39,705 bases of DNA from Tannockella sp964369175 (GCA_964369175.1 CAYJEM010000011.1:1-39705), one strand, 5' to 3'; positions 1-8,957 are shown, counted from the stretch's first letter. Made by a program: numbers and translations. The notes: generated from the sequence alone by a model not told the origin.

Positions 1-9
1 ACCTTTTGT

Positions 10-27
10 TAAAGTGAAATCACTTTA
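10..27. repeat. 8-bp perfect dyad downstream of deoC
   Basis: TAAAGTGA, two bases (AA), TCACTTTA form a perfect inverted repeat about 37 bases after the deoC stop. On the minus strand it could end the rsmE-deoC transcript, but no clear U-tract follows (AACAAAAGG), so it may instead be an operator of a gene outside the window. Confidence 0.4.
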
Positions 28-63
28 TTGGTATCATAAATATCTCTTTTTGTATGCAATAAA

Positions 64-726
64 TTAGTAATCAGTCTCAACTATTTCTTCTTTAATTAAT
101 TTACAACCTGAACTTGTTCCAATACGACTTGCACCAGCTGATACAAAGTCAACCATATCTTGAAAACTTGAAACACCACCAGATGCTTTTACTAACATTT
201 CATCACCAACGGTTTGCTTCATTAATTGAACATCTTCAATCGTTGCTCCAGATACATTAAATCCTGTAGAGGTTTTTACAAATGCAGCATTAGCCTCTTT
301 AGCTATTTTACACACTTTGACAATCTCTGCTTTTGTAAGTAAGCAGGTTTCAATAATGACTTTTACACATTTTGGATGTGCCGCCTTGACAACTGCTGCT
401 ATATCCTCTTTAACAAGTATATCATTGCCATCTTTTAAAGCACCAATATTAATAACCATATCAATTTCATCTGCTCCACTTTTAATTGCCTCATCAGCTT
501 CGAATGCTTTTACAGCAGGGGTATTGGCCCCTAATGGAAAACCAATAACAGTACATACACGTACATCACTATTAATCAAAAGTTCCTTACATTTACTAAC
601 CCATGTTGGATTAACACATACTGTTGCAAATTGATATTCGATTGCTTCATTACATAATTTTTCAATCATTGCGTAAGTTGTATCTGCTTTTAATGCTGTG
701 TGATCAATCATAGTATTGTAATTCAT
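64..726 (-). CDS. deoC: Deoxyribose-phosphate aldolase
   Basis: DeoC cleaves 2-deoxyribose-5-phosphate to acetaldehyde and glyceraldehyde-3-phosphate in the cytoplasm, feeding deoxynucleoside sugars into glycolysis. The protein is about 220 aa, normal for the family. It begins with the family signature IDHTALK, has the ADEIDMVIN segment, and carries the Schiff-base lysine in VKTSTGF followed by VKASGGV. I chose the ATG at 726 because a GAGG lies nine bases upstream; two in-frame starts further upstream (741 and 732) are placed worse. The start lies inside the last codons of the murE-like gene, so translation is probably coupled. No deoxyriboside kinase, phosphorylase or DeoR gene is next to it; here it is the last gene of an rRNA/tRNA-modification operon rather than part of a deo operon. 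Confidence 0.95.
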   Translation of the reverse strand: MNYNTMIDHTALKADTTYAMIEKLCNEAIEYQFATVCVNPTWVSKCKELLINSDVRVCTVIGFPLGANTPAVKAFEADEAIKSGADEIDMVINIGALKDGNDILVKEDIAAVVKAAHPKCVKVIIETCLLTKAEIVKVCKIAKEANAAFVKTSTGFNVSGATIEDVQLMKQTVGDEMLVKASGGVSSFQDMVDFVSAGASRIGTSSGCKLIKEEIVETDY

Positions 727-2179
727 CTTCATTATCCTCATATTTTATTTCTTCTATTTTCTTATATACCATATTAGCATCGCCAATATATGGCCTTTCA
801 CCGATTTTTAAAGCAATAAATTCTTCATGTCCTTTACCAAGCAACAAAATGATATCATCTTTTTGTACAATTTCTAGGGCTTGTTCAACAGCTTCTTGGC
901 GCTCCTTAATAATAACATTACGAACATTAAATAGTTGTTCTTGGATTTCAGCACAAATATCTTCTACCTTTTGCCCACGATCATCAATCTCCGTTAAGAT
1001 GACGTGGTCTAAATATTGTTCTGCTAACTTTCCTAGTTGCTTACGAGAAATTGCACTTCGGCGACTCGGAGCACCAATCACCCCAATAACTCGACTAGCA
1101 TCACGTCTTGTTTTATCAACAAATGAAAAAACATTTTCATAATTTTGAATACTTTGGCAGTAATCTACAAGTACCACACTCCCCCTAGGTCCATCAATAA
1201 TCTGATTTCGCCCAGAAACATAATCAACTTGATGAATCGCTTCAACAATAAACTGATCACTATATTGTAATGCCTTTAATACTCCCACCAATGCAAGGAT
1301 ATTATAAATGCTGCTATTTCCAACAAGTTGTGTAATAACACTGTATTCATTTTCATTGATAACAATATCAAATGATGAATAAGTTAAAGATAATTTAATA
1401 TTCTTTGCATAAATATCAAAACTTGAATTCATACCATAAGTAATAATATTTGCCTGGGTAATAGCAATAATATCTGATGCTATTTTATCATCGCCATTAA
1501 CAACTGCATAGCCATTACTGTCTAAATTTTTAAACAACTTTAACTTAGCTTGAACGTATTCATCCATCGTTCCATGAAAGTCGAGATGTCCTTCACTAAT
1601 ATTGCTTAAAACAGCAACATCAAACTTAATCCCTTCTACTCTCTCTAAGGCAAGACCATGGCTTGAAGCTTCCATCGATACAACTTCTACACCAGCATTT
1701 ACCATCTTATCTAAATAACGTGTAATAAATAATGTCTCTGGCGTCGTATATGGTGATTGAATATGCATGCCATTGTAACTAAGGGACAGTGTACCAATAT
1801 ATCCTGTTTTTGTTACCTTTGAAATCACCTGATCTACTAAGGATGCAATAACTGTCTTACCCGTAGTTCCAGTAACTCCTACAATTTTCAACTTCTCACT
1901 AGGATTATCATAAAAAATATTAACAACTCGACGAAGCTCATTTAAAACATTATCAACTTTAATATACAGAACTCCATCTTGATAATACGTAAGCTCACTA
2001 GTATGTACAATGCACTTTGCACCTTGAAATATTGCATCATCAACATATTGATGTCCATCTGTAGTTAATCCTTCTACACAGAAAAAGACAGAATATGGCA
2101 ATACATAACGCGAATCATTATGAAGTGAATATATCGGTGTAGTTACATCTACATTAAATAACTCATTTAATTTTTTCAC
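704..2179 (-). CDS. Divergent MurE-like Mur ligase
   Basis: A 491-aa member of the Mur ligase family, closest in layout to MurE (UDP-MurNAc-Ala-Glu:diamino acid ligase). The ATP loop TGTTGKT (103-109), MEASSHGLALERV, the AK lysine that is carbamylated in Mur ligases (about residue 212) and the late GKGHE (449-452) are present. Several MurE hallmarks are altered. The usual VDYAHTPD reads VDYCQSIQ (338-345), the GGDRDxxKRP stretch is replaced by GAPSRRSAIS, the DNPR diamino-acid motif reads DDRG (399-402), and RDHLD reads EGHLD. The start is GTG, overlapping the mtaB stop (TAGTG). By family it should ligate an amino acid to a nucleotide-linked precursor, but these changes suggest a changed substrate or a second, non-canonical MurE. 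I therefore leave the symbol blank. Confidence 0.8.
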   Translation of the reverse strand: MKKLNELFNVDVTTPIYSLHNDSRYVLPYSVFFCVEGLTTDGHQYVDDAIFQGAKCIVHTSELTYYQDGVLYIKVDNVLNELRRVVNIFYDNPSEKLKIVGVTGTTGKTVIASLVDQVISKVTKTGYIGTLSLSYNGMHIQSPYTTPETLFITRYLDKMVNAGVEVVSMEASSHGLALERVEGIKFDVAVLSNISEGHLDFHGTMDEYVQAKLKLFKNLDSNGYAVVNGDDKIASDIIAITQANIITYGMNSSFDIYAKNIKLSLTYSSFDIVINENEYSVITQLVGNSSIYNILALVGVLKALQYSDQFIVEAIHQVDYVSGRNQIIDGPRGSVVLVDYCQSIQNYENVFSFVDKTRRDASRVIGVIGAPSRRSAISRKQLGKLAEQYLDHVILTEIDDRGQKVEDICAEIQEQLFNVRNVIIKERQEAVEQALEIVQKDDIILLLGKGHEEFIALKIGERPYIGDANMVYKKIEEIKYEDNEDELQYYD

Positions 2180-3468
2180 TAATCATCAACTCTTCCTTGT
2201 AATATTTCTTGAAACTCTTCAATAACTACATTTTTAATTTTTCCAATTAAATTTTCTTTGCTTCTAACTTTTACCTCTAAATAATTGCTAGCATGACCAA
2301 TATAATAACCATCTACTTGTTTTTCAAACAATACAGCTAGTGTTTTTCCTATTTGTTGCTTTGAATATGTAAGTAACAATTCATTTGATAATTGTATCAA
2401 AGTATTTACACGGTCTGATTTAATATCATCTTTAACTTGATCTTTCATACTTGCAGCAGGGGTATTCTTTCTTTTTGAATATGGGAATACATGCAACGAA
2501 GTAAATCCAACTGTTTTTATAAATGTATATGTGTTTTCAAACTCCTCATCGGTTTCACCCGGAAATCCAACAATAACATCTGTTGTAAACGACACACTTG
2601 GTAATTGTTTACGGATATTTTCAATTTGTTGTAAATACTGAGCCGTAGTATATTTACGATTCATACGCTTTAAAGTTTCATCACATCCAGCTTGCAGCGG
2701 TACATGAAGATGATTTACTACAATATTTTCCTTACCAATGAGGTCCATAATTTCTGGAGTAATTTGACTAATCTCAATTGATGAGATACGTAGTCTTTTT
2801 AATCCGTTAATTTTCGTAATATCTTTCAATAAATTATAAAAACTATAAGAATCAAAATCTTGTCCATATCCAGCAGTATGGATACCTGTTAATACAATTT
2901 CTACATACCCATTTTTTACTAATACCTTAATTTGATCTAGTACACTTTCTGGTTTTCTCGATCGCACTCCCCCTCTTGCATAAGGAATAATACAATATGT
3001 ACAAAAATTATTACATCCATCTTGTATCTTTAAAAATGCTCTTGTGTGTTTGAATGTTGTTACATTTAGATCTTCAAAAGTTTTCTTTTTCATCACTGAT
3101 TCAACACGGATTACTTTTTTATTTGTTCTATTATACTCGTCAACGAATTCAACAATTCTGCCACGGTATTGGGTACCAATAATTACGTCCACTCCTTCAA
3201 TTTTTTGTATCTCTTCTGGAGCCACTTGGCTATAACATCCTACTACACAGATTGTTGCATTTTCATTCAAGCGAATTGCCTTACGAATCACTTGACGTGA
3301 TTTACTATCACCAGTATTGGTTACTGTACATGTATTAATAACATATACATCAGCAATTTCTTTGAAATTTACTTCTTGATATCCTGCATCTATAAATGCT
3401 TTTAACATTGCTTGTGATTCATATGTGTTTACTTTACACCCTAATGTATAAAAGGCTACTTTTTTCAT
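2179..3468 (-). CDS. mtaB: tRNA t6A37 methylthiotransferase MtaB
   Basis: A radical-SAM methylthiotransferase that converts t6A37 to ms2t6A37 in ANN-decoding tRNAs, stabilising codon pairing. The 429-aa protein has the three cysteines of the N-terminal cluster domain (C11 in TLGCK, C47 in NTCTVTN, C78 in VVGCYS). The radical-SAM CxxxCxxC is at C152/C156/C159 (GCNNFCTYC), followed by a C-terminal TRAM-like region. The N-terminal layout and the genome position next to rsmE match MtaB (YqeV of Bacillus) better than MiaB. It lies just after an unknown gene and overlaps the murE-like start by one base. Confidence 0.92.
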   Translation of the reverse strand: MKKVAFYTLGCKVNTYESQAMLKAFIDAGYQEVNFKEIADVYVINTCTVTNTGDSKSRQVIRKAIRLNENATICVVGCYSQVAPEEIQKIEGVDVIIGTQYRGRIVEFVDEYNRTNKKVIRVESVMKKKTFEDLNVTTFKHTRAFLKIQDGCNNFCTYCIIPYARGGVRSRKPESVLDQIKVLVKNGYVEIVLTGIHTAGYGQDFDSYSFYNLLKDITKINGLKRLRISSIEISQITPEIMDLIGKENIVVNHLHVPLQAGCDETLKRMNRKYTTAQYLQQIENIRKQLPSVSFTTDVIVGFPGETDEEFENTYTFIKTVGFTSLHVFPYSKRKNTPAASMKDQVKDDIKSDRVNTLIQLSNELLLTYSKQQIGKTLAVLFEKQVDGYYIGHASNYLEVKVRSKENLIGKIKNVVIEEFQEILQGRVDD

Positions 3469-3472
3469 TTTA

Positions 3473-4243
3473 CTACCTACCTAAATCTTTATTTATTTTT
3501 TTTATTTGTTTTTCTGTTACCATTTCATACTTGTATATTAAATCTACAATCTCATGGTGCTTACCTAATTTATATAAAGCTACAACTTCAGCAGCTTCAA
3601 TACTACTAAAATCAGCATTTTTTGATTTAACATGACACATTGGTACTATGCGAAATTCATAAGTTTCCTCGTTAATAACAACTATATATTGGTTTATAGC
3701 ATCATAGAAAAATGCTTTATTTGAAAATGCATCAATATATACTAATGAAGATAACTCACTAATTAATGGTTGCAATTGGTACAATGAACGTATATTTGGG
3801 TAACTTTTAATATACTTTTTAATATATGTTTGATGTTGTTTTAATGTCAACATTTCATAATCATTTACTATCCTTTGATTTATAAAACCCTCTAAGTATG
3901 GAACATAAATATCAATACCCGTGTTTTTATCATTAAATTTTTGACATTCTATCATCTTTTCTCCAATATCAAATTGAAGCATTTTACGACGCTCATCATA
4001 ATTTACATGATTTAAAATATCTTGGTTTTGATAATTAAACAATGCATACGCATCACTCATCATCTCATAACATGTAATCCCTTTGAATACAACTTCACTA
4101 TAATACAAATCTAAATAATCATTGGCTACTAAAAATCCATATTGATTAAAGATTGCCTTTTGCTTTTCCATTTCTTTGTATTGTTCTGTCTTTTGTAATT
4201 TCTTCAGCTTTGTTAATTTACACAATATTGAAAATATATCCAT
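3473..4243 (-). CDS. Hypothetical protein between rsmE and mtaB
   Basis: A 256-aa protein I do not recognise. It begins with a lysine-rich helix, then a region rich in aromatic residues and acidic patches (YLDLYYSEV, NHVNYDERRK), and ends with a basic helix (KQIKKINKDLGR). No signal peptide, membrane segment or known catalytic motif is visible, so it is probably cytoplasmic. Its ATG overlaps the rsmE stop (TAATG) and its own stop is four bases before mtaB, so it is made together with two RNA-modification enzymes. That context hints at a translation-related job but does not prove one. The residue 192-222 stretch (VVINEETYEFRIVPMCHV) looks like a small beta-rich unit. Real gene: very likely; function unknown. 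Confidence 0.75.
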   Translation of the reverse strand: MDIFSILCKLTKLKKLQKTEQYKEMEKQKAIFNQYGFLVANDYLDLYYSEVVFKGITCYEMMSDAYALFNYQNQDILNHVNYDERRKMLQFDIGEKMIECQKFNDKNTGIDIYVPYLEGFINQRIVNDYEMLTLKQHQTYIKKYIKSYPNIRSLYQLQPLISELSSLVYIDAFSNKAFFYDAINQYIVVINEETYEFRIVPMCHVKSKNADFSSIEAAEVVALYKLGKHHEIVDLIYKYEMVTEKQIKKINKDLGR

Positions 4244-4974
4244 TACATTTCCTCCAATGCAAAACCAATTACACTTAGCATATAAAGTGGTGCTGTTTCA
4301 CTTCGTAAAATTCGTTTACCAAGAGTACAACGTGATACACCTAGCTTTTCTAATTCTTGAATTTCTGATTCATCAAAACCGCCTTCGCTACCAACAATAA
4401 TAGAAATCGTATCCTTTTTTTGAAGATTTTTAATTGTTTTGTATAGTGTATTTTTACTTGTTGTTTTTGCATCTTCTTCATACGCCACTAAGTTATACTT
4501 TGACAAATACGGTTCTATCGTAGCAATCGATTGTACATCATGTAACAAAGGTATAAAATTACGATATGATTGTTCACTTGCTTCTTTTAATATTTTTGTA
4601 TATCTTTCTTTTTTCTTAGCAAACTTTTGTTGATCTAATTTTACAACACATCTTCTAGTAAGCAATGGTACTATATTTTTAACACCTAGTTCTGTGGCTT
4701 TTTGTAAGACAAGTTCAAACTTATCCCCTTTTGGCATTGCATAAATTAAAGTAATATCTACATCAAGTTCACAAAATTGATCGATAGATGATAAAACGGA
4801 TACCTTCCCATTATCAATATCATCAATACGACAACGATGTACTACACCATCCATATTAATACAAATTACTTCATCACCATTTTTACCACGCATTACTTTT
4901 TTTATGTGAAATATATCATCTTTTTCAAGGTAGATTATACCTTCGTTTTGTTGCTTAATAAAATATCTTTGCAT
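4243..4974 (-). CDS. rsmE: 16S rRNA m3U1498 methyltransferase RsmE
   Basis: A SPOUT-class (trefoil-knot) methyltransferase that methylates N3 of U1498 in helix 44 of 16S rRNA, using SAM. At 243 aa it is typical in size. The N-terminal PUA-like part begins MQRYFIKQ, and the knot shows the SAM-binding segments GSEGGFDESEI and LGKRILRSETAP near the C-terminus. It is the first gene of the five-gene operon running to deoC. A good promoter and an AGGAGG ribosome site precede it. In Bacillus the same gene sits between prmA and mtaB; here dnaJ and prmA are not upstream, and clpB is. Confidence 0.95.
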   Translation of the reverse strand: MQRYFIKQQNEGIIYLEKDDIFHIKKVMRGKNGDEVICINMDGVVHRCRIDDIDNGKVSVLSSIDQFCELDVDITLIYAMPKGDKFELVLQKATELGVKNIVPLLTRRCVVKLDQQKFAKKKERYTKILKEASEQSYRNFIPLLHDVQSIATIEPYLSKYNLVAYEEDAKTTSKNTLYKTIKNLQKKDTISIIVGSEGGFDESEIQELEKLGVSRCTLGKRILRSETAPLYMLSVIGFALEEM

Positions 4975-4991
4975 AAAATACCTCCTACGTC

Positions 4992-5020
4992 ATTGTACCA
5001 CCTTTTTAATATTTATCCAA
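4992..5020 (-). promoter_or_regulatory. Promoter of the rsmE operon
   Basis: On the minus strand, TTGGAT (5015-5020) and TACAAT (4992-4997) are 17 bases apart, a good housekeeping (sigma-A type) promoter just upstream of the rsmE ribosome site. Confidence 0.7.
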
Positions 5021-5032
5021 CAAAATAGAAAG

Positions 5033-5058
5033 AATGCCAATACAGTTGTATTGGCATT
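5033..5058. terminator. Terminator of clpB
   Basis: A near-perfect 12-bp inverted repeat (AATGCCAATACA / TGTATTGGCATT) starts four bases after the clpB stop codon. On the minus strand it is followed by a T-rich tract (CTTTCTATTTTG). It separates clpB from the rsmE promoter. Confidence 0.8.
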
Positions 5059-5061
5059 TTG

Positions 5062-7614
5062 TTATTGTTTCGTTATTGTATATTGGTTATTTTCATACCC
5101 AATGAGATAATGATGATAAGCAGTAATTTCACCAGATATAATCTTTCTTGCAATCATTGTTTCAACATTTGCTTGAATATATCGTTTAATTGGTCGTGCA
5201 CCATATTCGTAATCATAACTATCAGTAATGATTTTTTCTTTTGCATTTTTATCTACTTCAATAATAATTTCTTTTTCTTGTAGACGGCTTTGAAGTTGTC
5301 CTATAAACTTATCAACAATTCGATCTAATACTCCTTTTGATAAACCATTAAAATATACAATTTCATCAATACGATTTAGAAATTCTGGTTTGAAATGACC
5401 TTTTAGTAATCTTTGAATAACTTCATGAGTATCGTCATTGTTATCTAACAATTGTGATGAACCAATGTTTGAAGTCATAATAATTATTGTATTTTTAAAA
5501 CTAATCACTTTACCTTTAGAATCACTAATATGACCATCATCTAATACTTGTAGTAATATATTAAATACTTCAGGATGCGCTTTTTCAATTTCATCTAGCA
5601 AAATAATGCTATAAGGGTGATTACGTACTGCTTCTGTTAGTTGTCCCCCTTGTTCATATCCAACATATCCAGGTGGTGCTCCTATAAGTCTTGATACACT
5701 AAACTTCTCCATATATTCTGACATATCAATTCGAATAATATTTCGTTCATTATCAAATAGTTCTTTTGCAAGTGCTTTTGCTATTTCAGTTTTTCCTACT
5801 CCTGTAGGCCCTAGAAACAAAAATGATCCTATTGGTCTGTTTTCATCTTGGATACCAGCACGACTACGCAATATAGCATCGCATACTTTATCAATGACAT
5901 GGTCTTGTCCAATAACACTTTCTTTGATACGACTATCTAGTTGTAATAGCTTTTCACGTTGACTTTCAACTAGTTTACTAACTGGTATTTTAGTCCACTT
6001 ACTTACCACCTCACTAACACTTTCAATTGTTACTTTTTCTTCAACCATTGGATTATTTTTTTCTATTATTGAAGCTTCTTCTATTTGTTGATAGATTTTA
6101 GGTAAGGTTTCATATTGAATAACAGATGCTTTTTCAAGGTCTCCTTGACTTTGTAATCTTTCTTTTTCTAATTCAAGTTTTATACTTTGATTTTTTAATT
6201 CTTTAATTGCATCAATTGATTGTTTTTCTTTTTCCCATTTATCACGGAGACTTATTTCTTCTTCATATAGTGAAGTTATTTTTAAGTTTAATTCTTCTAA
6301 ACGGACTTTATTATGAGATTGTGAATCTTTTTCAATAGAAATCTTTTCCATCTCCAATCTTTTTCTTTCACGCACAATTGTATCTAAGATTTGAGGCATT
6401 GAATCAATTTCCATACGTATCGATGAACAAGCTTCATCAATCAAATCAATTGCTTTATCTGGTAAAAAACGATCACTTATATAACGATTTGACAACATTA
6501 CTGCACTAACAATTGCACTGTCTAAAATAGCTACTCCATGATGTGATTCAAAACTATCTTTTAATCCACGCAAGATTGCAATTGCATCATCAACTGTTGG
6601 TTCTTCTACTAAAACTTTTTGAAAACGTCTTTCCAAGGCAGCATCTTTTTCAATATACTGACGATATTCATCAATTGTTGTTGCACCAATACAATGTAAT
6701 TCCCCGCGTGCTAGCATTGGTTTTAACATATTTGAAGCATCCATGGCACCATCACTCTTACCTGCTCCTACTAGTTGATGTATTTCATCTATAAATAAAA
6801 TTATATTCCCATTTGCTTCCTTCAACTCTTTTAATACTTCTTTTAATCTTTCTTCAAACTCTCCACGATATTTAGCACCAGCTACCAAAGATCCCAAATC
6901 GAGTTCAAATACACGTTTATTTTGTAATCCTATAGGAACATCATTTTTATAAATACGCCATGCTAGTCCTTCAACAATTGCTGTTTTACCAACTCCAGGA
7001 TCACCTACTAAAATAGGATTATTCTTTGTTTTACGTGATAATATTTGAATCACGCGTCGTATTTCCACGTCACGTCCTATAATCGGTGATAACTTCCCAT
7101 TCTCTACTTCCTTGATTAAATCACGACCATATTTCTCTAATACACTATCGTCACTAAGAGAATCAGTTGCTTGGTATTCACTATTGCTTTTTATTTCTTC
7201 AACTATTTTTTTAATTTGTTTTTCTTTTAATTGATTATCATTAAATATCTGTTTTACTACTTGATTTTGTGTTTTACATAATGCATATAAAATATCTTCC
7301 ATGCTAATAACTTCTTGATTCTTTTTACGTGCATAACTACGAGCATTATATATTAGTAATTCCATATTCTTACTAATACGAAGTTCTTCTTCACCATGTA
7401 CAATTACTTTTGATGTAATTGCATTTTCTAGTTGCCAGGTGACTGATTGAATATTTACATCCATTTTTTGAAGTACACGATATATAAGCGTACTATTGTC
7501 TTTTATCAAGACATATAGAAAATGCTCAACATCTAATACTTTTTGTTGTTTTTCTAATACGAATTGTTGACTAGCAATTATTGCTTCTTCTACTTTTGTT
7601 GTAAACTTATCCAT
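5062..7614 (-). CDS. clpB: ATP-dependent disaggregase ClpB
   Basis: Hexameric AAA+ chaperone that threads aggregated proteins through its pore and works with DnaK. The 850-aa protein shows the full ClpB plan: an N-domain (1-150), NBD1 with Walker A GDPGVGKT (204-211) and Walker B ILFIDEIHQ (about 272-280), a long coiled-coil middle domain (about 405-525), and NBD2 with GPTGVGKT (602-609) and IILLDEIEKAHPEV. The long middle domain and the absence of a ClpP-binding IGF loop point to ClpB rather than ClpA or ClpC. The gene stands alone. Its promoter is flanked by two CIRCE operators and its end by a strong hairpin, so it is a one-gene heat-shock unit, presumably repressed by HrcA (which is not in the window). 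Confidence 0.97.
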   Translation of the reverse strand: MDKFTTKVEEAIIASQQFVLEKQQKVLDVEHFLYVLIKDNSTLIYRVLQKMDVNIQSVTWQLENAITSKVIVHGEEELRISKNMELLIYNARSYARKKNQEVISMEDILYALCKTQNQVVKQIFNDNQLKEKQIKKIVEEIKSNSEYQATDSLSDDSVLEKYGRDLIKEVENGKLSPIIGRDVEIRRVIQILSRKTKNNPILVGDPGVGKTAIVEGLAWRIYKNDVPIGLQNKRVFELDLGSLVAGAKYRGEFEERLKEVLKELKEANGNIILFIDEIHQLVGAGKSDGAMDASNMLKPMLARGELHCIGATTIDEYRQYIEKDAALERRFQKVLVEEPTVDDAIAILRGLKDSFESHHGVAILDSAIVSAVMLSNRYISDRFLPDKAIDLIDEACSSIRMEIDSMPQILDTIVRERKRLEMEKISIEKDSQSHNKVRLEELNLKITSLYEEEISLRDKWEKEKQSIDAIKELKNQSIKLELEKERLQSQGDLEKASVIQYETLPKIYQQIEEASIIEKNNPMVEEKVTIESVSEVVSKWTKIPVSKLVESQREKLLQLDSRIKESVIGQDHVIDKVCDAILRSRAGIQDENRPIGSFLFLGPTGVGKTEIAKALAKELFDNERNIIRIDMSEYMEKFSVSRLIGAPPGYVGYEQGGQLTEAVRNHPYSIILLDEIEKAHPEVFNILLQVLDDGHISDSKGKVISFKNTIIIMTSNIGSSQLLDNNDDTHEVIQRLLKGHFKPEFLNRIDEIVYFNGLSKGVLDRIVDKFIGQLQSRLQEKEIIIEVDKNAKEKIITDSYDYEYGARPIKRYIQANVETMIARKIISGEITAYHHYLIGYENNQYTITKQ

Positions 7615-7627
7615 GTTATACCTCCTA

Positions 7628-7654
7628 TTAGCACTCTAATGTAGCAAGTGCTAA
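7628..7654. promoter_or_regulatory. CIRCE operator 1 (HrcA site), clpB
   Basis: TTAGCACTC, nine bases, AAGTGCTAA. It matches the CIRCE consensus TTAGCACTC-N9-GAGTGCTAA with one mismatch. It lies between the -10 box and the ribosome site of clpB, so bound HrcA would block initiation. Confidence 0.9.
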
Positions 7655-7658
7655 TATT

Positions 7659-7686
7659 ATTATAACACATACTTTAGCACTGTCAA
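7659..7686 (-). promoter_or_regulatory. clpB promoter
   Basis: On the minus strand, a perfect TTGACA (7681-7686) and a perfect TATAAT (7659-7664) are 16 bases apart. The -35 box lies within the second CIRCE, and the first CIRCE begins just downstream of the -10 box. Confidence 0.85.
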
Positions 7687-7700
7687 CTGTTAAGTGCTAA
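7674..7700. promoter_or_regulatory. CIRCE operator 2, clpB
   Basis: TTAGCACTG, nine bases, AAGTGCTAA. This is CIRCE-like with one outer mismatch in each arm, overlaps the clpB -35 box, and is centred 46 bases from the first copy. Confidence 0.85.
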
Positions 7701-7727
7701 AAATAAAAAGAGCCTAACTTGGCTCTT
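7701..7727 (-). terminator. Terminator of the gmk-to-thiN region
   Basis: On the minus strand AAAGAGCC, six bases, GGCTCTTT is followed by a T-rich run (TTTTTATTTTT). It overlaps the last codons of thiN and ends one base from the second CIRCE of clpB. Confidence 0.8.
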
Positions 7728-8313
7728 TGGACAACACAAATAAAATTGGTTTATCATTAGTAATGATACATTGATTATTAACTGGTTCATTTGATACACA
7801 TAATGGATCACTACTCGATAATATATAATTGACTAATGGATACTTAGCACTTTCAATTGAAATGCATGTATCTTCTAGTGCAAACAGCGAAAAATAAGTA
7901 TATCCCAAACAATCAACTATTTGTTTTTTATTATCAAGTAATTGAATTATATTTTGGTCATCAACGATGTACAACTTACATTGTTGATATTTTTGTAGTA
8001 AACATATAATTGCCATAAAATGATCTAAACGACCACCAGTAACACCATACAAATAAATTTCATCATAACCTTGTTCAATGGCATACGTTATTGCGTATTC
8101 GGTATCAGTAATATCTTTTCGACATGGTAATATTTTTGTTTGAAAATCACTAATACTTTCCCGGTTCTTTATAGAATCAAAGTCGCCCACAACATAAACT
8201 GGAATAATACCTTGCTCAAGAGCGGTGTCAAAACCACCATCAACTGCAATATAGGGTATTTTTTTATCTAAAGTGCTCGAAAATTTGCTTGCACCACAAA
8301 TTCCTATTTGCAT
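7714..8313 (-). CDS. thiN: Thiamine pyrophosphokinase
   Basis: Transfers pyrophosphate from ATP to thiamine to make thiamine diphosphate, the cofactor form. The 199-aa protein fits the family (YloS of Bacillus). The diagnostic motifs are AVDGGFDTALEQGI, VVGDFDSI, KDITDTEYA and the strongly conserved GVTGGRLDHFMA, which together form the nucleotide and magnesium site. Its start overlaps the end of rpe by ten bases. It is the last gene of the priA-thiN cluster, in the same place as in Bacillus, and a terminator overlaps its stop. Confidence 0.93.
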   Translation of the reverse strand: MQIGICGASKFSSTLDKKIPYIAVDGGFDTALEQGIIPVYVVGDFDSIKNRESISDFQTKILPCRKDITDTEYAITYAIEQGYDEIYLYGVTGGRLDHFMAIICLLQKYQQCKLYIVDDQNIIQLLDNKKQIVDCLGYTYFSLFALEDTCISIESAKYPLVNYILSSSDPLCVSNEPVNNQCIITNDKPILFVLSKEPS

Positions 8314-8957
8314 AATGATTTAATTTTTTCTTGATAGTTATCACTATTAAATACATAGCTACCTGCCACCAAAACATCAGCACCAGCTTTTGTACATAAC
8401 ATTCCTGTTGTATCATTAATTCCACCATCAACTTCAATTTCATAAGAATAATTATTTTCTTTACGAATTGCATCTAATTGTTGAATTTTTTCAATTGCTC
8501 CATCATTAAACGATTGTCCACCAAATCCCGGTTCCACCGACATAACTAAAATGACATCTATTTTTGATAAAAAAGTTTCAATAGTGGATACTGGTGTATT
8601 AGGTTTAATACTAATTCCTACATCTACACCTGTGGCTTTTATTTCATTAATTAAAGATTCAGTGTCACTATCATCATTCATTGCTTCTACATGGAATACA
8701 ATCAAATTTGCACCTGCTTTAACAAATTCTGGATAATATGTGCGAGGATCACTAACCATTAGATGTACATCTAAATATAAGTCTGTTACTTTAGATACAT
8801 TGTCTAAGATGCTATATCCAAATGATATATTTGGTACAAAATGTCCATCCATCACATCATAATGTACCCAAGATGCTCCACCAGCTTTAATTGCATCTAA
8901 TTCCTCTTTTAATACTGCAAAGTTTGCAGCTAATAACGATGGCGCTACTTTAACCAT
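8304..8957 (-). CDS. rpe: Ribulose-phosphate 3-epimerase
   Basis: Interconverts ribulose-5-phosphate and xylulose-5-phosphate in the pentose phosphate pathway. It is a 217-aa TIM barrel with all the usual motifs: the start VAPSLLAANFA, metal-binding and catalytic HYDVMDGHFVPN, DVHLMV, the late barrel segment SVEPGFGGQSF, and the EVDGGIN phosphate-binding strand. It overlaps rsgA by eight bases and thiN by ten, so all three are probably translated in a coupled way. The order rsgA-rpe-thiN is the standard Bacillota order. Confidence 0.96.
   Translation of the reverse strand: MVKVAPSLLAANFAVLKEELDAIKAGGASWVHYDVMDGHFVPNISFGYSILDNVSKVTDLYLDVHLMVSDPRTYYPEFVKAGANLIVFHVEAMNDDSDTESLINEIKATGVDVGISIKPNTPVSTIETFLSKIDVILVMSVEPGFGGQSFNDGAIEKIQQLDAIRKENNYSYEIEVDGGINDTTGMLCTKAGADVLVAGSYVFNSDNYQEKIKSLCK

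Noticed and set aside
317..634. 105-aa open frame on the plus strand inside deoC
   Set aside because: It lies opposite a clear deoC gene, has no ribosome site, and the translated product looks like a mirror of the aldolase frame.
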